NCBI RefSeq assembly: GCF_000829445.1
Contig: NZ_JXRQ01000015.1
Span: 248,001 to 312,000 of the forward strand
Direction: 5' to 3'
Source of the DNA: Jeotgalibacillus alimentarius
GTDB taxonomy: Bacteria; Bacillota; Bacilli; Bacillales; Jeotgalibacillaceae
Length of the DNA stretch: 64,000 nt
Below the pieces are notes generated by a model. The model worked only from the letters and a program-made list of their open reading frames with translations. It did no database searches and was not told the DNA's origin. Positions 1 to 7,150 of the stretch are shown here, in pieces. The translations under genes were made by a program, and so were the position numbers. How positions within the stretch are numbered: the stretch's first letter is position 1; every line of letters begins with the position of its first letter.

Positions 1-1
1 C

Positions 2-337
2 ATGCCGGGTGATATTCAAAAACATACGCTTGTATACACCATTGTGTTTGCAATGGCCCTGACGATCTTATTTGATTTAAGCAGGATCGCAGCGATTGGC
101 GTCATTCTTTATCTCATTATGGATATGATTATTCATTGGGGCGTGTTGAAAAAGCTGAAAGGAAAAGTTGAAGCAAACCGCAGTATTGTCACAGGCGCAC
201 TGATCATAGATGCAATTGTGCTGATGGCTTTTGTCTGGGTGAAGTTGCAGCAGGATTGGCTGATTGTAGCTGTTGCTGTGGGGATTACAGTGTTTACTTT
301 TGTTGGGGAGAAGTTCTTTTTGAAATCAGCAGAATAG
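2..337 (+). CDS. APC-type amino-acid permease, C-terminal part (cut by window edge)
   Basis: The readable frame runs from the window edge to a TAG at 335-337; the first ATG at base 2 is probably internal. The 111 residues form about four hydrophobic segments separated by a short basic loop (around residues 48-58, LKKLKGKVEAN), as at the C-terminus of 12-14 TM amino-acid/polyamine/organocation permeases. The phrase FDLSRIAAIG followed by LIMDMIIHWG recalls Bacillus APC permeases. Substrate cannot be told. It converges on the toxin-antitoxin pair; no clear terminator is seen in the 46-bp gap. Confidence 0.6.
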   Translation: MPGDIQKHTLVYTIVFAMALTILFDLSRIAAIGVILYLIMDMIIHWGVLKKLKGKVEANRSIVTGALIIDAIVLMAFVWVKLQQDWLIVAVAVGITVFTFVGEKFFLKSAE

Positions 338-383
338 AATTGAATTTGAGGAAAGTGCTGTAAAGATTTGTTGATTTTATCAG

Positions 384-698
384 TCATTCTTTCTCAAACA
401 GAATTCTGATGAAATCTCTTTTTGAGGCAATAATACGATAAATGAATATAAAGTGATGGTCATACTTATAGAAGACCAGATAATCATTGCATATTAAATA
501 TCGATAATCTGTTGGTATAGAAATTTTTAAGGCGAGTTCCATCCCCGCTAAGTGATATGACTTTAACGTTTCGTAGCATTGAATGATATCTGACAGGAGT
601 TTTTGAGCAGCTTCGGGGTGGTCAAACTCAGAAATAATGTAATTCTTAATTTCTAATAAGTCATTTTTAGCAATGGGGCTGATTTTAATGTTTCTCAT
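384..698 (-). CDS. RelE/ParE-family toxin
   Basis: A 104-residue protein with the ParE/RelE pattern: an N-terminal beta strand (IKISPIAKNDLLEI), two helices, then strands carrying YRYLICNDYLVFYKYD and a final strand RDFIRILFEKE. Members act as mRNA interferases or gyrase poisons and are neutralised by a cognate antitoxin. The start ATG overlaps the antitoxin stop by 4 bp (ATGA), so the two are translationally coupled with the antitoxin first, as usual for type II systems. The terminal arrangement and size (about 100 aa) fit ParE better than HigB, but the target is unknown. Confidence 0.85.
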   Translation of the reverse strand: MRNIKISPIAKNDLLEIKNYIISEFDHPEAAQKLLSDIIQCYETLKSYHLAGMELALKISIPTDYRYLICNDYLVFYKYDHHFIFIYRIIASKRDFIRILFEKE

Positions 699-949
699 TC
701 GTTCAGCCCCAGTTCTTTTTTAATCTCCTCATCCGATAACCAACTGTTATTTTTCTCCACTGACTTTTCCGCCTTTAACAATTCAGTTAAAAGTTTAATG
801 GTAGCCTGACTTTTTTCATATTCATTAATATCTACAATTGCAAATCTCCCCCGTCCATTTTTAGTTAAAAAAACCGGAGCCCCTTCACTTATATCTTTCA
901 ATACCTCGTTGTAATTTCTTAAGTCTGAAACTGGTTTAATGTTAGGCAT
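695..949 (-). CDS. Phd/YefM-family antitoxin
   Basis: An 84-residue antitoxin. The N-terminal half (IKPVSDLRNYNEVLKDISEG, then VFLTKNGRGRFAIVDINEYE) is the Phd/YefM DNA-binding fold. The C-terminal half is charged and probably disordered, and would bind the toxin. A strong ribosome site (AAAGGAGG) lies just upstream of the ATG at 949. It is the first gene of a two-gene operon with the ParE-like toxin; these proteins normally repress their own promoter together with the toxin. The AT-rich stretch 960-1020 should hold that promoter. Confidence 0.88.
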   Translation of the reverse strand: MPNIKPVSDLRNYNEVLKDISEGAPVFLTKNGRGRFAIVDINEYEKSQATIKLLTELLKAEKSVEKNNSWLSDEEIKKELGLNE

Positions 950-1032
950 ACTGACTTCCTCCTTTTGAAAAATTATATCACAATCCTACATAAGATATTA
1001 CTTAATATATTACTTCATTTATTGCGCATAGT

Positions 1033-1065
1033 AAAAAGCCGGTGCAATATACATGCACCGGCTTT
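1033..1065 (-). terminator. Rho-independent terminator after the Csp-like gene
   Basis: Arms AAAGCCGGTGCA and TGCACCGGCTTT pair perfectly around a short AT loop, with A/T runs on the flanks. It lies 12 bp past the Csp-like stop and separates it from the antitoxin promoter. Confidence 0.85.
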
Positions 1066-1077
1066 CTATTCTTTATA

Positions 1078-1404
1078 TTACACCGCCATCTTACGGCATT
1101 CCTCCGCACATTTACGGCACGCTTCTGCACATTGCTGACAGTGATCGTGGTCATGCTTGGCGCATTCATCTGCACACGATTCACAAATCTCTGCGCACAG
1201 TCCACAAATCTCACGTACATGTGGGCTATTTGACTGCATGGCAGTGATAGCAAGTGCACACACATCTGCACACTCACGGTCCGAGCGGATACAATCCGCC
1301 ATCATCTTCACATCTTCTTCACTCAGGCAGGCATCAAAACAATGGTTACAGGCTTCCAGACACTTCTTGCAAGCCTCAAGACAATCCTGATATTGCTGGT
1401 TCAT
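1078..1404 (-). CDS. Cys-rich four-helix-bundle protein (DUF326, copper-storage Csp-like)
   Basis: A 108-residue cytosolic protein with no signal peptide and many cysteines in CxxxC and CxxC spacing along helices (e.g. CLEACKKCLEACNHC at 10-24, CAEICESCADEC later) plus an HDHDH cluster. This is the DUF326/Csp pattern; Csp proteins bind many Cu(I) ions inside a four-helix bundle. A longer reading to 1467 exists, but the ATG at 1402-1404 follows AAAGGAGGAG at ideal spacing, so I chose it. It is divergent from a two-component system, with a YdhK-like lipoprotein beyond, which together suggest copper handling. The metal is inferred from the family, not shown. Confidence 0.85.
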   Translation of the reverse strand: MNQQYQDCLEACKKCLEACNHCFDACLSEEDVKMMADCIRSDRECADVCALAITAMQSNSPHVREICGLCAEICESCADECAKHDHDHCQQCAEACRKCAEECRKMAV

Positions 1405-1496
1405 TTGAAACTCCTCCTTTATGTAAGTTCTATTATTGTCTTTCCCGATCAAATTTCTGCCAAACAAATTTAATCATATTCATTAAAAAACCTGGA

Positions 1497-1532
1497 TTTC
1501 TGCATATTTTCTGCACAAAATGGTCTTATACT
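1497..1532 (+). promoter_or_regulatory. Direct-repeat operator and -10 of the two-component operon
   Basis: TTTCTGCA occurs at 1497-1504 and 1508-1515 (11-bp step), then 11 bp, then TATACT (1527-1532). The second repeat overlaps where the -35 should be. The same repeat, step and distance precede the YdhK-like gene at 4234-4269. This is the expected layout of an activating OmpR-family site, so it is probably bound by the adjacent regulator. A third copy, TTTCTGCC, lies at 1454-1461. Confidence 0.6.
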
Positions 1533-1556
1533 CGTTATATGAGATGAGGTGCGGAC

Positions 1557-2870
1557 GTGAGTAAGTTATCTTTAAAGATCAGTCTTTTTTATCTAACAGG
1601 CATTGCCATTATTCTGGTGGTGTCATTATTCGTGATGCATAACCTGCTTGTAGAGCAGCAGGTGCAAAATGAACTTAAAAGTCTGCATCAGCGCGGTGAT
1701 AGTCATCGTGATGTGTTGTCTGAGAATATTGACCAGCGGACGATCGAGCATGTTGTGATGATGGAAGAAAAAGCGATAACTGAAGTCGTTATTCTTGATG
1801 AAAGCGGTCAGGTTGCAGGAGCTTCCAACCAGGCAGACGAACATGTATCCCAAGACTGGCTGAACGCGAATGAAGGAATTGCAGAAGATGATTGGCGGAA
1901 CGAACCCTTTCTTGCAAGTATCAGTCTGATCGATGGCGGTGGCAGTGTGATCATGCTTGAACCGACAGAACAAATACAGTCACTGATCAGCGACTTAAAC
2001 CGCCATTTTCTGATTGCAGCATTGCTGACTGGTATTTTTTTAGTTTTGAGCCTTTATTTCCTGAGTCACCTCATTACCAGACCGCTGCTCTCGATCAGAC
2101 AGGCCGCCGGCAAGTTAAGTGAAGGTGCTGTGATTACTGTTCCCGAAACAAAACGGAATGATGAGATAGGGGAGCTTGCACTGGCTATTACAAAAATATC
2201 CGGTGATCTGCATCAGATACAGAAATCACGCAAAGCATTTTTAACCTCCATTGCCCATGAATTAAGAACACCTATCACCTATATCAAAGGGTACGCAGGC
2301 CTGTTAAAAAAAGAAGAATCTGCATATGGTGAAATTATTTATGAAGAATCAGAGCGCCTCCATAAGCTGATTGAAGATCTATTCGAACTTGCAAGAATGG
2401 AAGAACACAGCTTTACAATCGAACCGGAACGAACGGAAATGACAGCATTTATAAAAGGGATCATTGACCGGCTGCAGTTTGTGTTTGATGAAAAACAAAT
2501 CACACTGCTGTTCACTACACCCCATACTTTTACGAAAAAGATTGACCGTAATCGATTCGAGCAAGTCATCATTAATCTGATGGACAATGCGTTGAAATAC
2601 ACACCTGAAGGGCAAACAGTTCAAATCACTGTCAATCAAGACCGCATAGTGGTTATTGATGAAGGGCCAGGCGTCAGTGAAGAAGCCCTTCCATTCCTAT
2701 TTGACCGTCTTTACAGAGTTGACACATCAAGGAATAGAGAAACCGGTGGCACGGGACTGGGTCTGACTATTGCAAAAGAAATCGTTGAAGCTCACAACGG
2801 AAAGATCACAGCTGAAAATACGTCTTCCGGCTTAAGCATCATCATTGATTTGAAAGGAGTTGCCTCATGA
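1557..2870 (+). CDS. Membrane sensor histidine kinase (HAMP-HisKA-HATPase)
   Basis: A 437-residue sensor. TM1 is at about 8-28, an extracytoplasmic region of about 115 residues follows, TM2 is at about 150-170, then HAMP, a HisKA domain with SIAHELRTP (phospho-His 234), and a HATPase domain with the N box NLMDNALKYTPEG, G1 DEGPG and G2 GGTGLGL. GTG start with AGGTG upstream. The stop overlaps the response-regulator ATG by 4 bp. The neighbouring Csp-like and YdhK-like genes suggest an envelope copper or metal signal. The short sensor loop has no recognisable domain, so the ligand is inferred from context only. Confidence 0.9.
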   Translation: MSKLSLKISLFYLTGIAIILVVSLFVMHNLLVEQQVQNELKSLHQRGDSHRDVLSENIDQRTIEHVVMMEEKAITEVVILDESGQVAGASNQADEHVSQDWLNANEGIAEDDWRNEPFLASISLIDGGGSVIMLEPTEQIQSLISDLNRHFLIAALLTGIFLVLSLYFLSHLITRPLLSIRQAAGKLSEGAVITVPETKRNDEIGELALAITKISGDLHQIQKSRKAFLTSIAHELRTPITYIKGYAGLLKKEESAYGEIIYEESERLHKLIEDLFELARMEEHSFTIEPERTEMTAFIKGIIDRLQFVFDEKQITLLFTTPHTFTKKIDRNRFEQVIINLMDNALKYTPEGQTVQITVNQDRIVVIDEGPGVSEEALPFLFDRLYRVDTSRNRETGGTGLGLTIAKEIVEAHNGKITAENTSSGLSIIIDLKGVAS

Positions 2871-3541
2871 AAAAAATCGCACTTGTAGATGATGAAAAGC
2901 GAATGCTTGATTTATTGGAACTTTATTTGAAGCCACTCGGCTATGAATGTATAAAATTGCGCAGCGGAGAAGAAGTTGTGGCACTTGTAAGAAATGAAGA
3001 ACCTGATTTAATCATTTTAGATGTGATGATGCCAGTAATGGATGGGTTTGAAACGTGCAGAATGGTACGCAGATTCTCAGATGTGCCAATCATTTTGCTG
3101 ACAGCACTTCATGAAAAAGAAGATATTGTGAAAGGCCTGCAAGCCGGGGCAGACGATTATATTATAAAACCGTTTGATGAGGATGAACTAGTGGCCAGAA
3201 TTCATGCAGTCTTCAGAAGAACATCAGATGATTTTGCCAGAAGAATAGAATGCGAGGGACTCATATGGGATGAATTTTCTCACGAGCTTTCCTTTGACGG
3301 GAAACGAATAAAAGTGACACCAAAGGAATTCTCGATCCTTGGTCAGTTTTTGAAAAATCCGGGGCGCGCCTATTCAAGAGAACAACTCGTAACAATCATC
3401 TGGGGATATGAAGCCTGGACTGATGGCCGGACAGTTGATTCCCATGTGAGAAACCTCAGGGACAAGCTGCGAAAAACAGGCTTCCCTTTAGATAACCACC
3501 TGCAGACCGTCTGGGGCGTCGGGTATAAGTGGGTCAACTGA
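2867..3541 (+). CDS. OmpR-family response regulator
   Basis: A 224-residue regulator. The receiver domain has the acidic pair D8/D9, phospho-acceptor D52 in LDVMMP, T/K switch residues (LLTALHEKED, IIKPFDEDEL), and a C-terminal winged helix ending VWGVGYKW. It is translated together with the upstream kinase (ATGA overlap). OmpR-family proteins bind tandem direct repeats about 10-11 bp apart; TTTCTGCA repeats of that type lie upstream of this operon and of the YdhK-like gene, so both are probable targets. Confidence 0.93.
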   Translation: MKKIALVDDEKRMLDLLELYLKPLGYECIKLRSGEEVVALVRNEEPDLIILDVMMPVMDGFETCRMVRRFSDVPIILLTALHEKEDIVKGLQAGADDYIIKPFDEDELVARIHAVFRRTSDDFARRIECEGLIWDEFSHELSFDGKRIKVTPKEFSILGQFLKNPGRAYSREQLVTIIWGYEAWTDGRTVDSHVRNLRDKLRKTGFPLDNHLQTVWGVGYKWVN

Positions 3542-3549
3542 TAGACGAA

Positions 3550-3585
3550 AAAAGCTGAAGGAGATTATATACTCCCTCAGCTTTT
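3550..3585. terminator. Bidirectional terminator between regulator and YdhK-like gene
   Basis: Arms AAAAGCTGAAGGAG and CTCCCTCAGCTTTT pair with one mismatch around ATTATATA. A and T tails on both sides suit the two convergent genes. Confidence 0.75.
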
Positions 3586-3587
3586 AC

Positions 3588-4199
3588 TTATTCTGCAGAT
3601 AATTCTTCTTCTGTTACCCACTTATGATTCGTTACTTCTTCACCTGATTCCAGCGTGAAATCAATCATATAGACTGTTGTTTCTTCCGCTGAATCAATCG
3701 TAGCTGTGGCACCGTTCATTCCTTCCATATGTTCAGCCTCAACCTGTACTTCATCACCTTCAGTATACGGTTCCTCTGAAGCTTCTGTAATCTCTTCGTG
3801 AATGATCCACTTGTGGTCTTCAACGCGTTCTCCTCCATTGGCAGGATCATAGGAAATGCTGTAAGCTACTGTGTCGTATGCACCTACGATCGTTGCCTCT
3901 GCTCCTTCCATCCCCTCCATGTGCGCTTCAGTAATAATCGCTGTATCGCCTGCTTCAAAAGCTGGATTTTCTGCTTCTTCCAACCCTTCAGGCACTTCGC
4001 CCGAGCCAGACATGTCCATGCCTGAGTGATCCATACCGTCCATTTGTTCATCCATGTTTTCTTCCATATCTTCCATTTGTTCATCCATGTTTTCTTCCAT
4101 GTCCTCATTCATGTTGTCATCCATTTCGTTGCCGCCACAAGCTGCCAGTCCAGCACTAAGCGTAAGTGCGATCGTTCCCATCATTAGTTTGTTTCTCAT
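3588..4199 (-). CDS. ydhK: YdhK-like lipoprotein with tandem DUF1541 repeats
   Basis: A 203-residue lipoprotein. The signal peptide ends in a lipobox (GLAACG, Cys near 20). A low-complexity Met/Asp/Glu segment follows (repeats of EENMDEQM, then MDHSGMDMSGSG), then two copies of the YdhK/DUF1541 unit, each beginning AHMEGM or EHMEGM and ending NHKW or DHKW with a following E-rich turn. The Met/His-rich part resembles metal-binding envelope proteins. The ATG at 4199 was chosen because GGAGGG lies at correct spacing; the frame stays open further upstream without a start signal. It is likely under the adjacent two-component system through the 4234-4269 operator. A copper role is inferred. Confidence 0.85.
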   Translation of the reverse strand: MRNKLMMGTIALTLSAGLAACGGNEMDDNMNEDMEENMDEQMEDMEENMDEQMDGMDHSGMDMSGSGEVPEGLEEAENPAFEAGDTAIITEAHMEGMEGAEATIVGAYDTVAYSISYDPANGGERVEDHKWIIHEEITEASEEPYTEGDEVQVEAEHMEGMNGATATIDSAEETTVYMIDFTLESGEEVTNHKWVTEEELSAE

Positions 4200-4233
4200 C
4201 TGTTTTATCCCTCCAAATGTATGATTCTTATTT

Positions 4234-4269
4234 AATCTACCCAAAGAATGTGCAGAACTTTTGCAGAAA
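4234..4269 (-). promoter_or_regulatory. Direct-repeat operator and -10 of the YdhK-like gene
   Basis: Read on the minus strand: TTTCTGCA (4262-4269), then TTCTGCA (4251-4257) at an 11-bp step, 11 bp, then TAGATT (4234-4239) as -10. This copies the site at 1497-1532 in core, step and distance to the -10. Confidence 0.6.
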
Positions 4270-4379
4270 AACAGTTTTTGCTTGTTGTCACTGAATGTTA
4301 TTAATGTTGGAGGGTGAAGATGATTATGACAGAGGTTTGTTAGAGGCGGAAGGCCGGGCTTGGCACAACGACCGAATGA

Positions 4380-4408
4380 TTCCATCAATGTTAAGACTAA
4401 TTCCTTCA
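4380..4408 (+). repeat. Two-core remnant of the TTCCHTCA array family
   Basis: TTCCATCA (4380-4387) and TTCCTTCA (4401-4408) are 21 bp apart, as in the full nine-core arrays at 29.6, 38.5 and 59.6 kb. No other cores are in phase here. The rest of 4270-4497 contains no convincing gene. Confidence 0.45.
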
Positions 4409-4497
4409 CCAGCCCATCCACCGAACCCGCTTTTTTACTTCCCCCACCACGTCCACTACAATAAGAGCAACAAGTCTCATCTCAGGGAGTGATTCCA

Positions 4498-4748
4498 TTG
4501 AATGAAAAGACCTCACCACTGATCGTGATCGGGGCCAATATAGCAACTGCGATCATTTTCATTCTCTTATTCTCAGGTCACAGGATGGCTACGTATTATC
4601 AGATTTAATCATTATGCTCCTCATGCTGGCAGTCTTTATGTATATTAAGAAACTTGAACAGGATACACTGTCTAAAAAAATGAAACGATATGCAAATGCC
4701 GGTTACTATATTACAGCATTGGTTGCTGTCATTGTTTTTTATTGGTAA
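4498..4748 (+). pseudogene. Small two- or three-TM membrane protein broken by a frameshift
   Basis: A TTG at 4498 preceded by AGGGAGTG opens a frame with one hydrophobic segment (IATAIIFILLFSG) that stops at 4606-4608. Another frame, open across 4563-4748, continues with DGYVLSDLIIMLLMLAVF, a basic loop (YIKKLEQ, KKMKRYANAG) and a last hydrophobic segment ending FYW. Joined near 4575 they make a plausible protein of about 80 residues with three membrane segments. Either a one-base indel has inactivated it or the read has an error; I see no slippery heptamer that would suggest programmed frameshifting. Family not recognised. Confidence 0.55.
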
Positions 4749-4776
4749 ACGCACCAAAAAACCAGGAGCATTCACT

Positions 4777-4802
4777 TAACGGGTTCTGTTGACAAGTACT
4801 TT
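4777..4802 (+). repeat. Left terminal inverted repeat of the 2.4-kb element
   Basis: It matches the complement of 7151-7176 at 25 of 26 positions (A versus G at position 18). The outermost bases are TAACGGG. Confidence 0.85.
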
Positions 4803-4824
4803 CAACCAAAATGTATATAAAAAT

Positions 4825-4863
4825 GACCTGCAAATTGTATCCTAATTTGCAGGTCTCTTTTTG
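4825..4863 (+). terminator. Inward-facing terminator at the left end of the element
   Basis: GACCTGCAAATT and AATTTGCAGGTC form a perfect 12-bp stem with a 7-nt loop, followed by TCTTTTTG. No plus-strand gene precedes it inside the element, so it would stop transcription entering from outside. Between 4864 and 5086 I see only AT-rich sequence and no gene. Confidence 0.75.
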
Positions 4864-5086
4864 TTGATATATATGGTTTTATAAGTGTATCTATATTATA
4901 ATTTGTAGATGAATTTGTAAAGGAACAATAGTCATTGTGATCCTACAATTTGGGGTACATTTTGTATGACAAATTGAGGTGCAAATATTTGTTAGAAACA
5001 GGGAGTTTCCTACACAAAATTGTTAGTGATAGTGAAAACCCCATAGTGATCGTATATATTTCAACACTGATAGTATATAGCAAATA

Positions 5087-5114
5087 AAAACGCTCAGATT
5101 TCTGAGCGTTTTTT
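5087..5114. terminator. Terminator-like hairpin
   Basis: AAAACGCTCAGA and TCTGAGCGTTTT pair around two bases, with T6 on one side and A5 on the other. It can act in either direction and lies downstream of the anti-sigma gene. Confidence 0.75.
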
Positions 5115-5181
5115 GATGTATATTTATTAGACTTTTTTAACTAAAGCTACCGTTAGTTGAATTAAGCAGGGATAACCCTGC

Positions 5182-5901
5182 TTAATTAATGCTTTCAGCT
5201 ATATTTATAATTTCTTCTTCTGTTATTTCAGGTGCAGCACTTCCCCCATCTAAGGAATCTGCAAATCCAGAAACAACAATTTTCCAATCCTCTTGTTCAA
5301 TGTAAACATGATAACCATTCATATCATAAATTCCAATTAATGTACCAGATACACCATTGATCGAAACCTTTTTTTCTATTGCCGTTTCTCTCGCTGTATC
5401 AGCTAAAAATTCAGGTTTTTCTTTTGAAACATTTGTAGCCGACACTCTAAACATCCCATCTTTCGTTCGAAGAACGTAATTATATGATACAAACTTACCG
5501 TCCTCTGTATTCACTGTATATTCTTTTGACTTTGCATTCTCTTCAGCTACTAACAATTTTTCAGGGAAAGGAATGTTCAAACTAAATTGACTTTCTATTT
5601 TATCGACAGATGAATAAGTAGTAGAATCGTCTCCTGCTGTTCCACCCCAAGTCCAACCAATATATGATTGAGAACTTTCCTCAACTTGATTGAAACTAAA
5701 TAGTTCTTCAATTGTCGCTTGAACGGAAGGAGATAATAACGAACCAAACGCTAAAACAGAAATCATTGCTGCTGCAACTAATGGATTTTTAAATCGTCTT
5801 TTTGGTTGCTCCAACTTAGCTTTTCTTACACCAAGTTTTGAACTTTCGTGTAATTCTGTTGGGATCTTAATGCTTTCTAATTCCTGTTTTATATTATTCA
5901 T
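5182..5901 (-). CDS. Membrane anti-sigma factor-like protein
   Basis: A 239-residue protein: an N-terminal cytoplasmic part of about 40 residues ending in a basic stretch (KLEQPKRRFKN), one TM segment (PLVAAAMISVLAFGSLLSP, about 40-60), and an extracytoplasmic domain. This matches single-pass regulators encoded after ECF sigma genes (DUF4179-like layout). The start overlaps the sigma stop by 8 bp, so they are co-translated. A 5162-5185 inverted repeat (TTAAGCAGGG) covers the stop codon. It would hold the sigma factor at the membrane until a signal acts on the outer domain; the signal is unknown. Confidence 0.75.
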   Translation of the reverse strand: MNNIKQELESIKIPTELHESSKLGVRKAKLEQPKRRFKNPLVAAAMISVLAFGSLLSPSVQATIEELFSFNQVEESSQSYIGWTWGGTAGDDSTTYSSVDKIESQFSLNIPFPEKLLVAEENAKSKEYTVNTEDGKFVSYNYVLRTKDGMFRVSATNVSKEKPEFLADTARETAIEKKVSINGVSGTLIGIYDMNGYHVYIEQEDWKIVVSGFADSLDGGSAAPEITEEEIINIAESIN

Positions 5902-6421
5902 AAATATCAGCCTCCTTAAAATTTTTTCGAAGTTTATCCAACGCCCGATATAGCAACGATTTTGTCGTTCCTAAAGGCATGTTTAACAATTCTGCTATTT
6001 CTTTAAATGAATAACCCTCATAAAACCTTAAAATGACAATACTTTTTTCATCTTCACTTAACTGATCTAATAATTCTTGAAGGGTAATGGAAAGAGAAAT
6101 ATCTTCATCCTCCGAACCAAGAAACTCTTCATGCTCTGGTTTAAGTTGGACCACCTTTTTATTTTTTCTAACTAAATCAATGGAACAAGTAATAGCAATT
6201 TTTATTAACCACGTCTTGAAATATTCTGGATTTTTTAATGTATCTATCTTTTTAAATGAACGATATGCCACCTCTTGAACCACCTCTAAAGCATCACTTT
6301 CATTTTTGACATATAAATAAGCCATTCGATAAATATCCTCTTCATATTTTTGGAAAATTTTTAAAAAGGCTTTATCATCACCTTTTTGAGCCTTTTTAAC
6401 TAATCTGTTAACTGTACTCAC
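5894..6421 (-). CDS. ECF-type RNA polymerase sigma factor carried on the element
   Basis: A 175-residue sigma factor with region 2 (YRMAYLYVKNESDALEVVQE, then FKTWLIKIAIT) and region 4 (LSEDEKSIVILRFYEGYSF, KEIAELLNMPLGTTKSLLYRA). It resembles the SigV-type ECF group of Bacillus. The start is a GTG at 6419-6421 directly abutting AAAGAGG, unusually close for a Shine-Dalgarno; no better start lies nearby, so weak translation is possible. It forms an operon with the anti-sigma gene. Being cargo of a TIR-bounded element, it is a horizontally moving transcription switch. Target promoters are not identifiable here. Confidence 0.88.
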   Translation of the reverse strand: MSTVNRLVKKAQKGDDKAFLKIFQKYEEDIYRMAYLYVKNESDALEVVQEVAYRSFKKIDTLKNPEYFKTWLIKIAITCSIDLVRKNKKVVQLKPEHEEFLGSEDEDISLSITLQELLDQLSEDEKSIVILRFYEGYSFKEIAELLNMPLGTTKSLLYRALDKLRKNFKEADIYE

Positions 6422-6535
6422 CCTCTTTATTTTTTTGTCTTACACCTATTAGACAAACATACTCTTCATTTGGCTTAAATTTTTTTATTTTTCAAAAGGC
6501 TTTGTTAAAGTCTAATATTGTTTTTTACTATTATG

Positions 6536-6566
6536 AAAGGACTTCCATATATTTGGAAGTCCTTTT
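6536..6566 (-). terminator. Terminator after the small membrane gene
   Basis: AAAGGACTTCCA and TGGAAGTCCTTT form a 12-bp stem with a 6-nt loop. It lies downstream of the gene ending at 6645 and upstream of the sigma operon. Confidence 0.75.
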
Positions 6567-6644
6567 CGTCGTTATTATTGGCTTTTTAAACTAACGCACC
6601 TGTTACTTTAAGTACCTTACTTCACAAACTTTAATTAGAAAGGA

Positions 6645-6896
6645 TTAAGGTCTGTTCCAAAAGAAAGTCGTAACTATAAAAGGAATAACGATTGTAACAA
6701 ATAAGATGATACCGTTTCCAATTAAACCAATCTTTCTATACACACCTTTTTCAGAGAATAACCCCAATATAAACCCTAATACAGATAAAATCACCCCGAC
6801 TAATAGGAAACTATCATTACCGAACAAAACAGCAATGTAAGATACTAACGCAATTAAAAATAATATTGTTGAAAATACACCTAATTTGCTTTTCAT
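6645..6896 (-). CDS. Small three-TM membrane protein (element cargo)
   Basis: An 83-residue hydrophobic protein with three membrane segments: residues about 6-25 (GVFSTILFLIALVSYIAVLF), 30-46 and 58-78. A longer frame to 6956 is open, but the ATG at 6894-6896 has GGGGTG about 7 nt upstream and starts MKSK, a typical beginning. Family not recognised. It sits alone between its own terminator and the right end of the element, so it may be a passenger unrelated to the sigma pair. Confidence 0.65.
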   Translation of the reverse strand: MKSKLGVFSTILFLIALVSYIAVLFGNDSFLLVGVILSVLGFILGLFSEKGVYRKIGLIGNGIILFVTIVIPFIVTTFFWNRP

Positions 6897-6948
6897 ATTT
6901 ATTTCACCCCAAACCATTATGTATCCTATCATTTTTTTATATCGTTTG

Positions 6949-6976
6949 TTAAACAATCCTGCCCCGTTAGTTTAAG
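6949..6976 (+). repeat. Imperfect AACTAACG-type hairpin repeat (one of three inside the element)
   Basis: An inverted repeat TTAAAC...GTTTAA with core CCCCGTTAG. Related imperfect copies lie at 5139-5160 (AACTAA...TTAGTTG) and 6588-6614 (AAACTAACGCACC...). All three are between genes of the element and none was noticed outside it. Confidence 0.4.
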
Positions 6977-7081
6977 TGTAAATCTTCACATTCTCTTCTT
7001 TTACTATAACATAAATATTTCCATTACCTTGTAAAATTTTTATATCGGTAGTCAAATTAATAAAACCTTTAAAACCATAAC

Positions 7082-7111
7082 AAAAAGCACCCCAATTCGA
7101 GGTGCTTTTTT
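7082..7111. terminator. Bidirectional terminator at the right end of the element
   Basis: AAAAAGCACC and GGTGCTTTTT form a stem with a 10-nt loop and A/T tails on both sides. With 4825-4863 it insulates the cargo from neighbouring transcription. Confidence 0.8.
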
Positions 7112-7150
7112 CATTCAATTAAACACACATTTTGCACTACAAATTAACAA

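Noticed and set aside
1042-1547. Plus-strand frames antisense to the Csp-like gene
   Set aside because: Shadow of a Cys-rich gene; no start signals and low-complexity translation.
4295-4492. Plus-strand open frame of 65 codons
   Set aside because: Poor ribosome site, atypical composition, overlaps the minus-strand promoter region and the two-core remnant.
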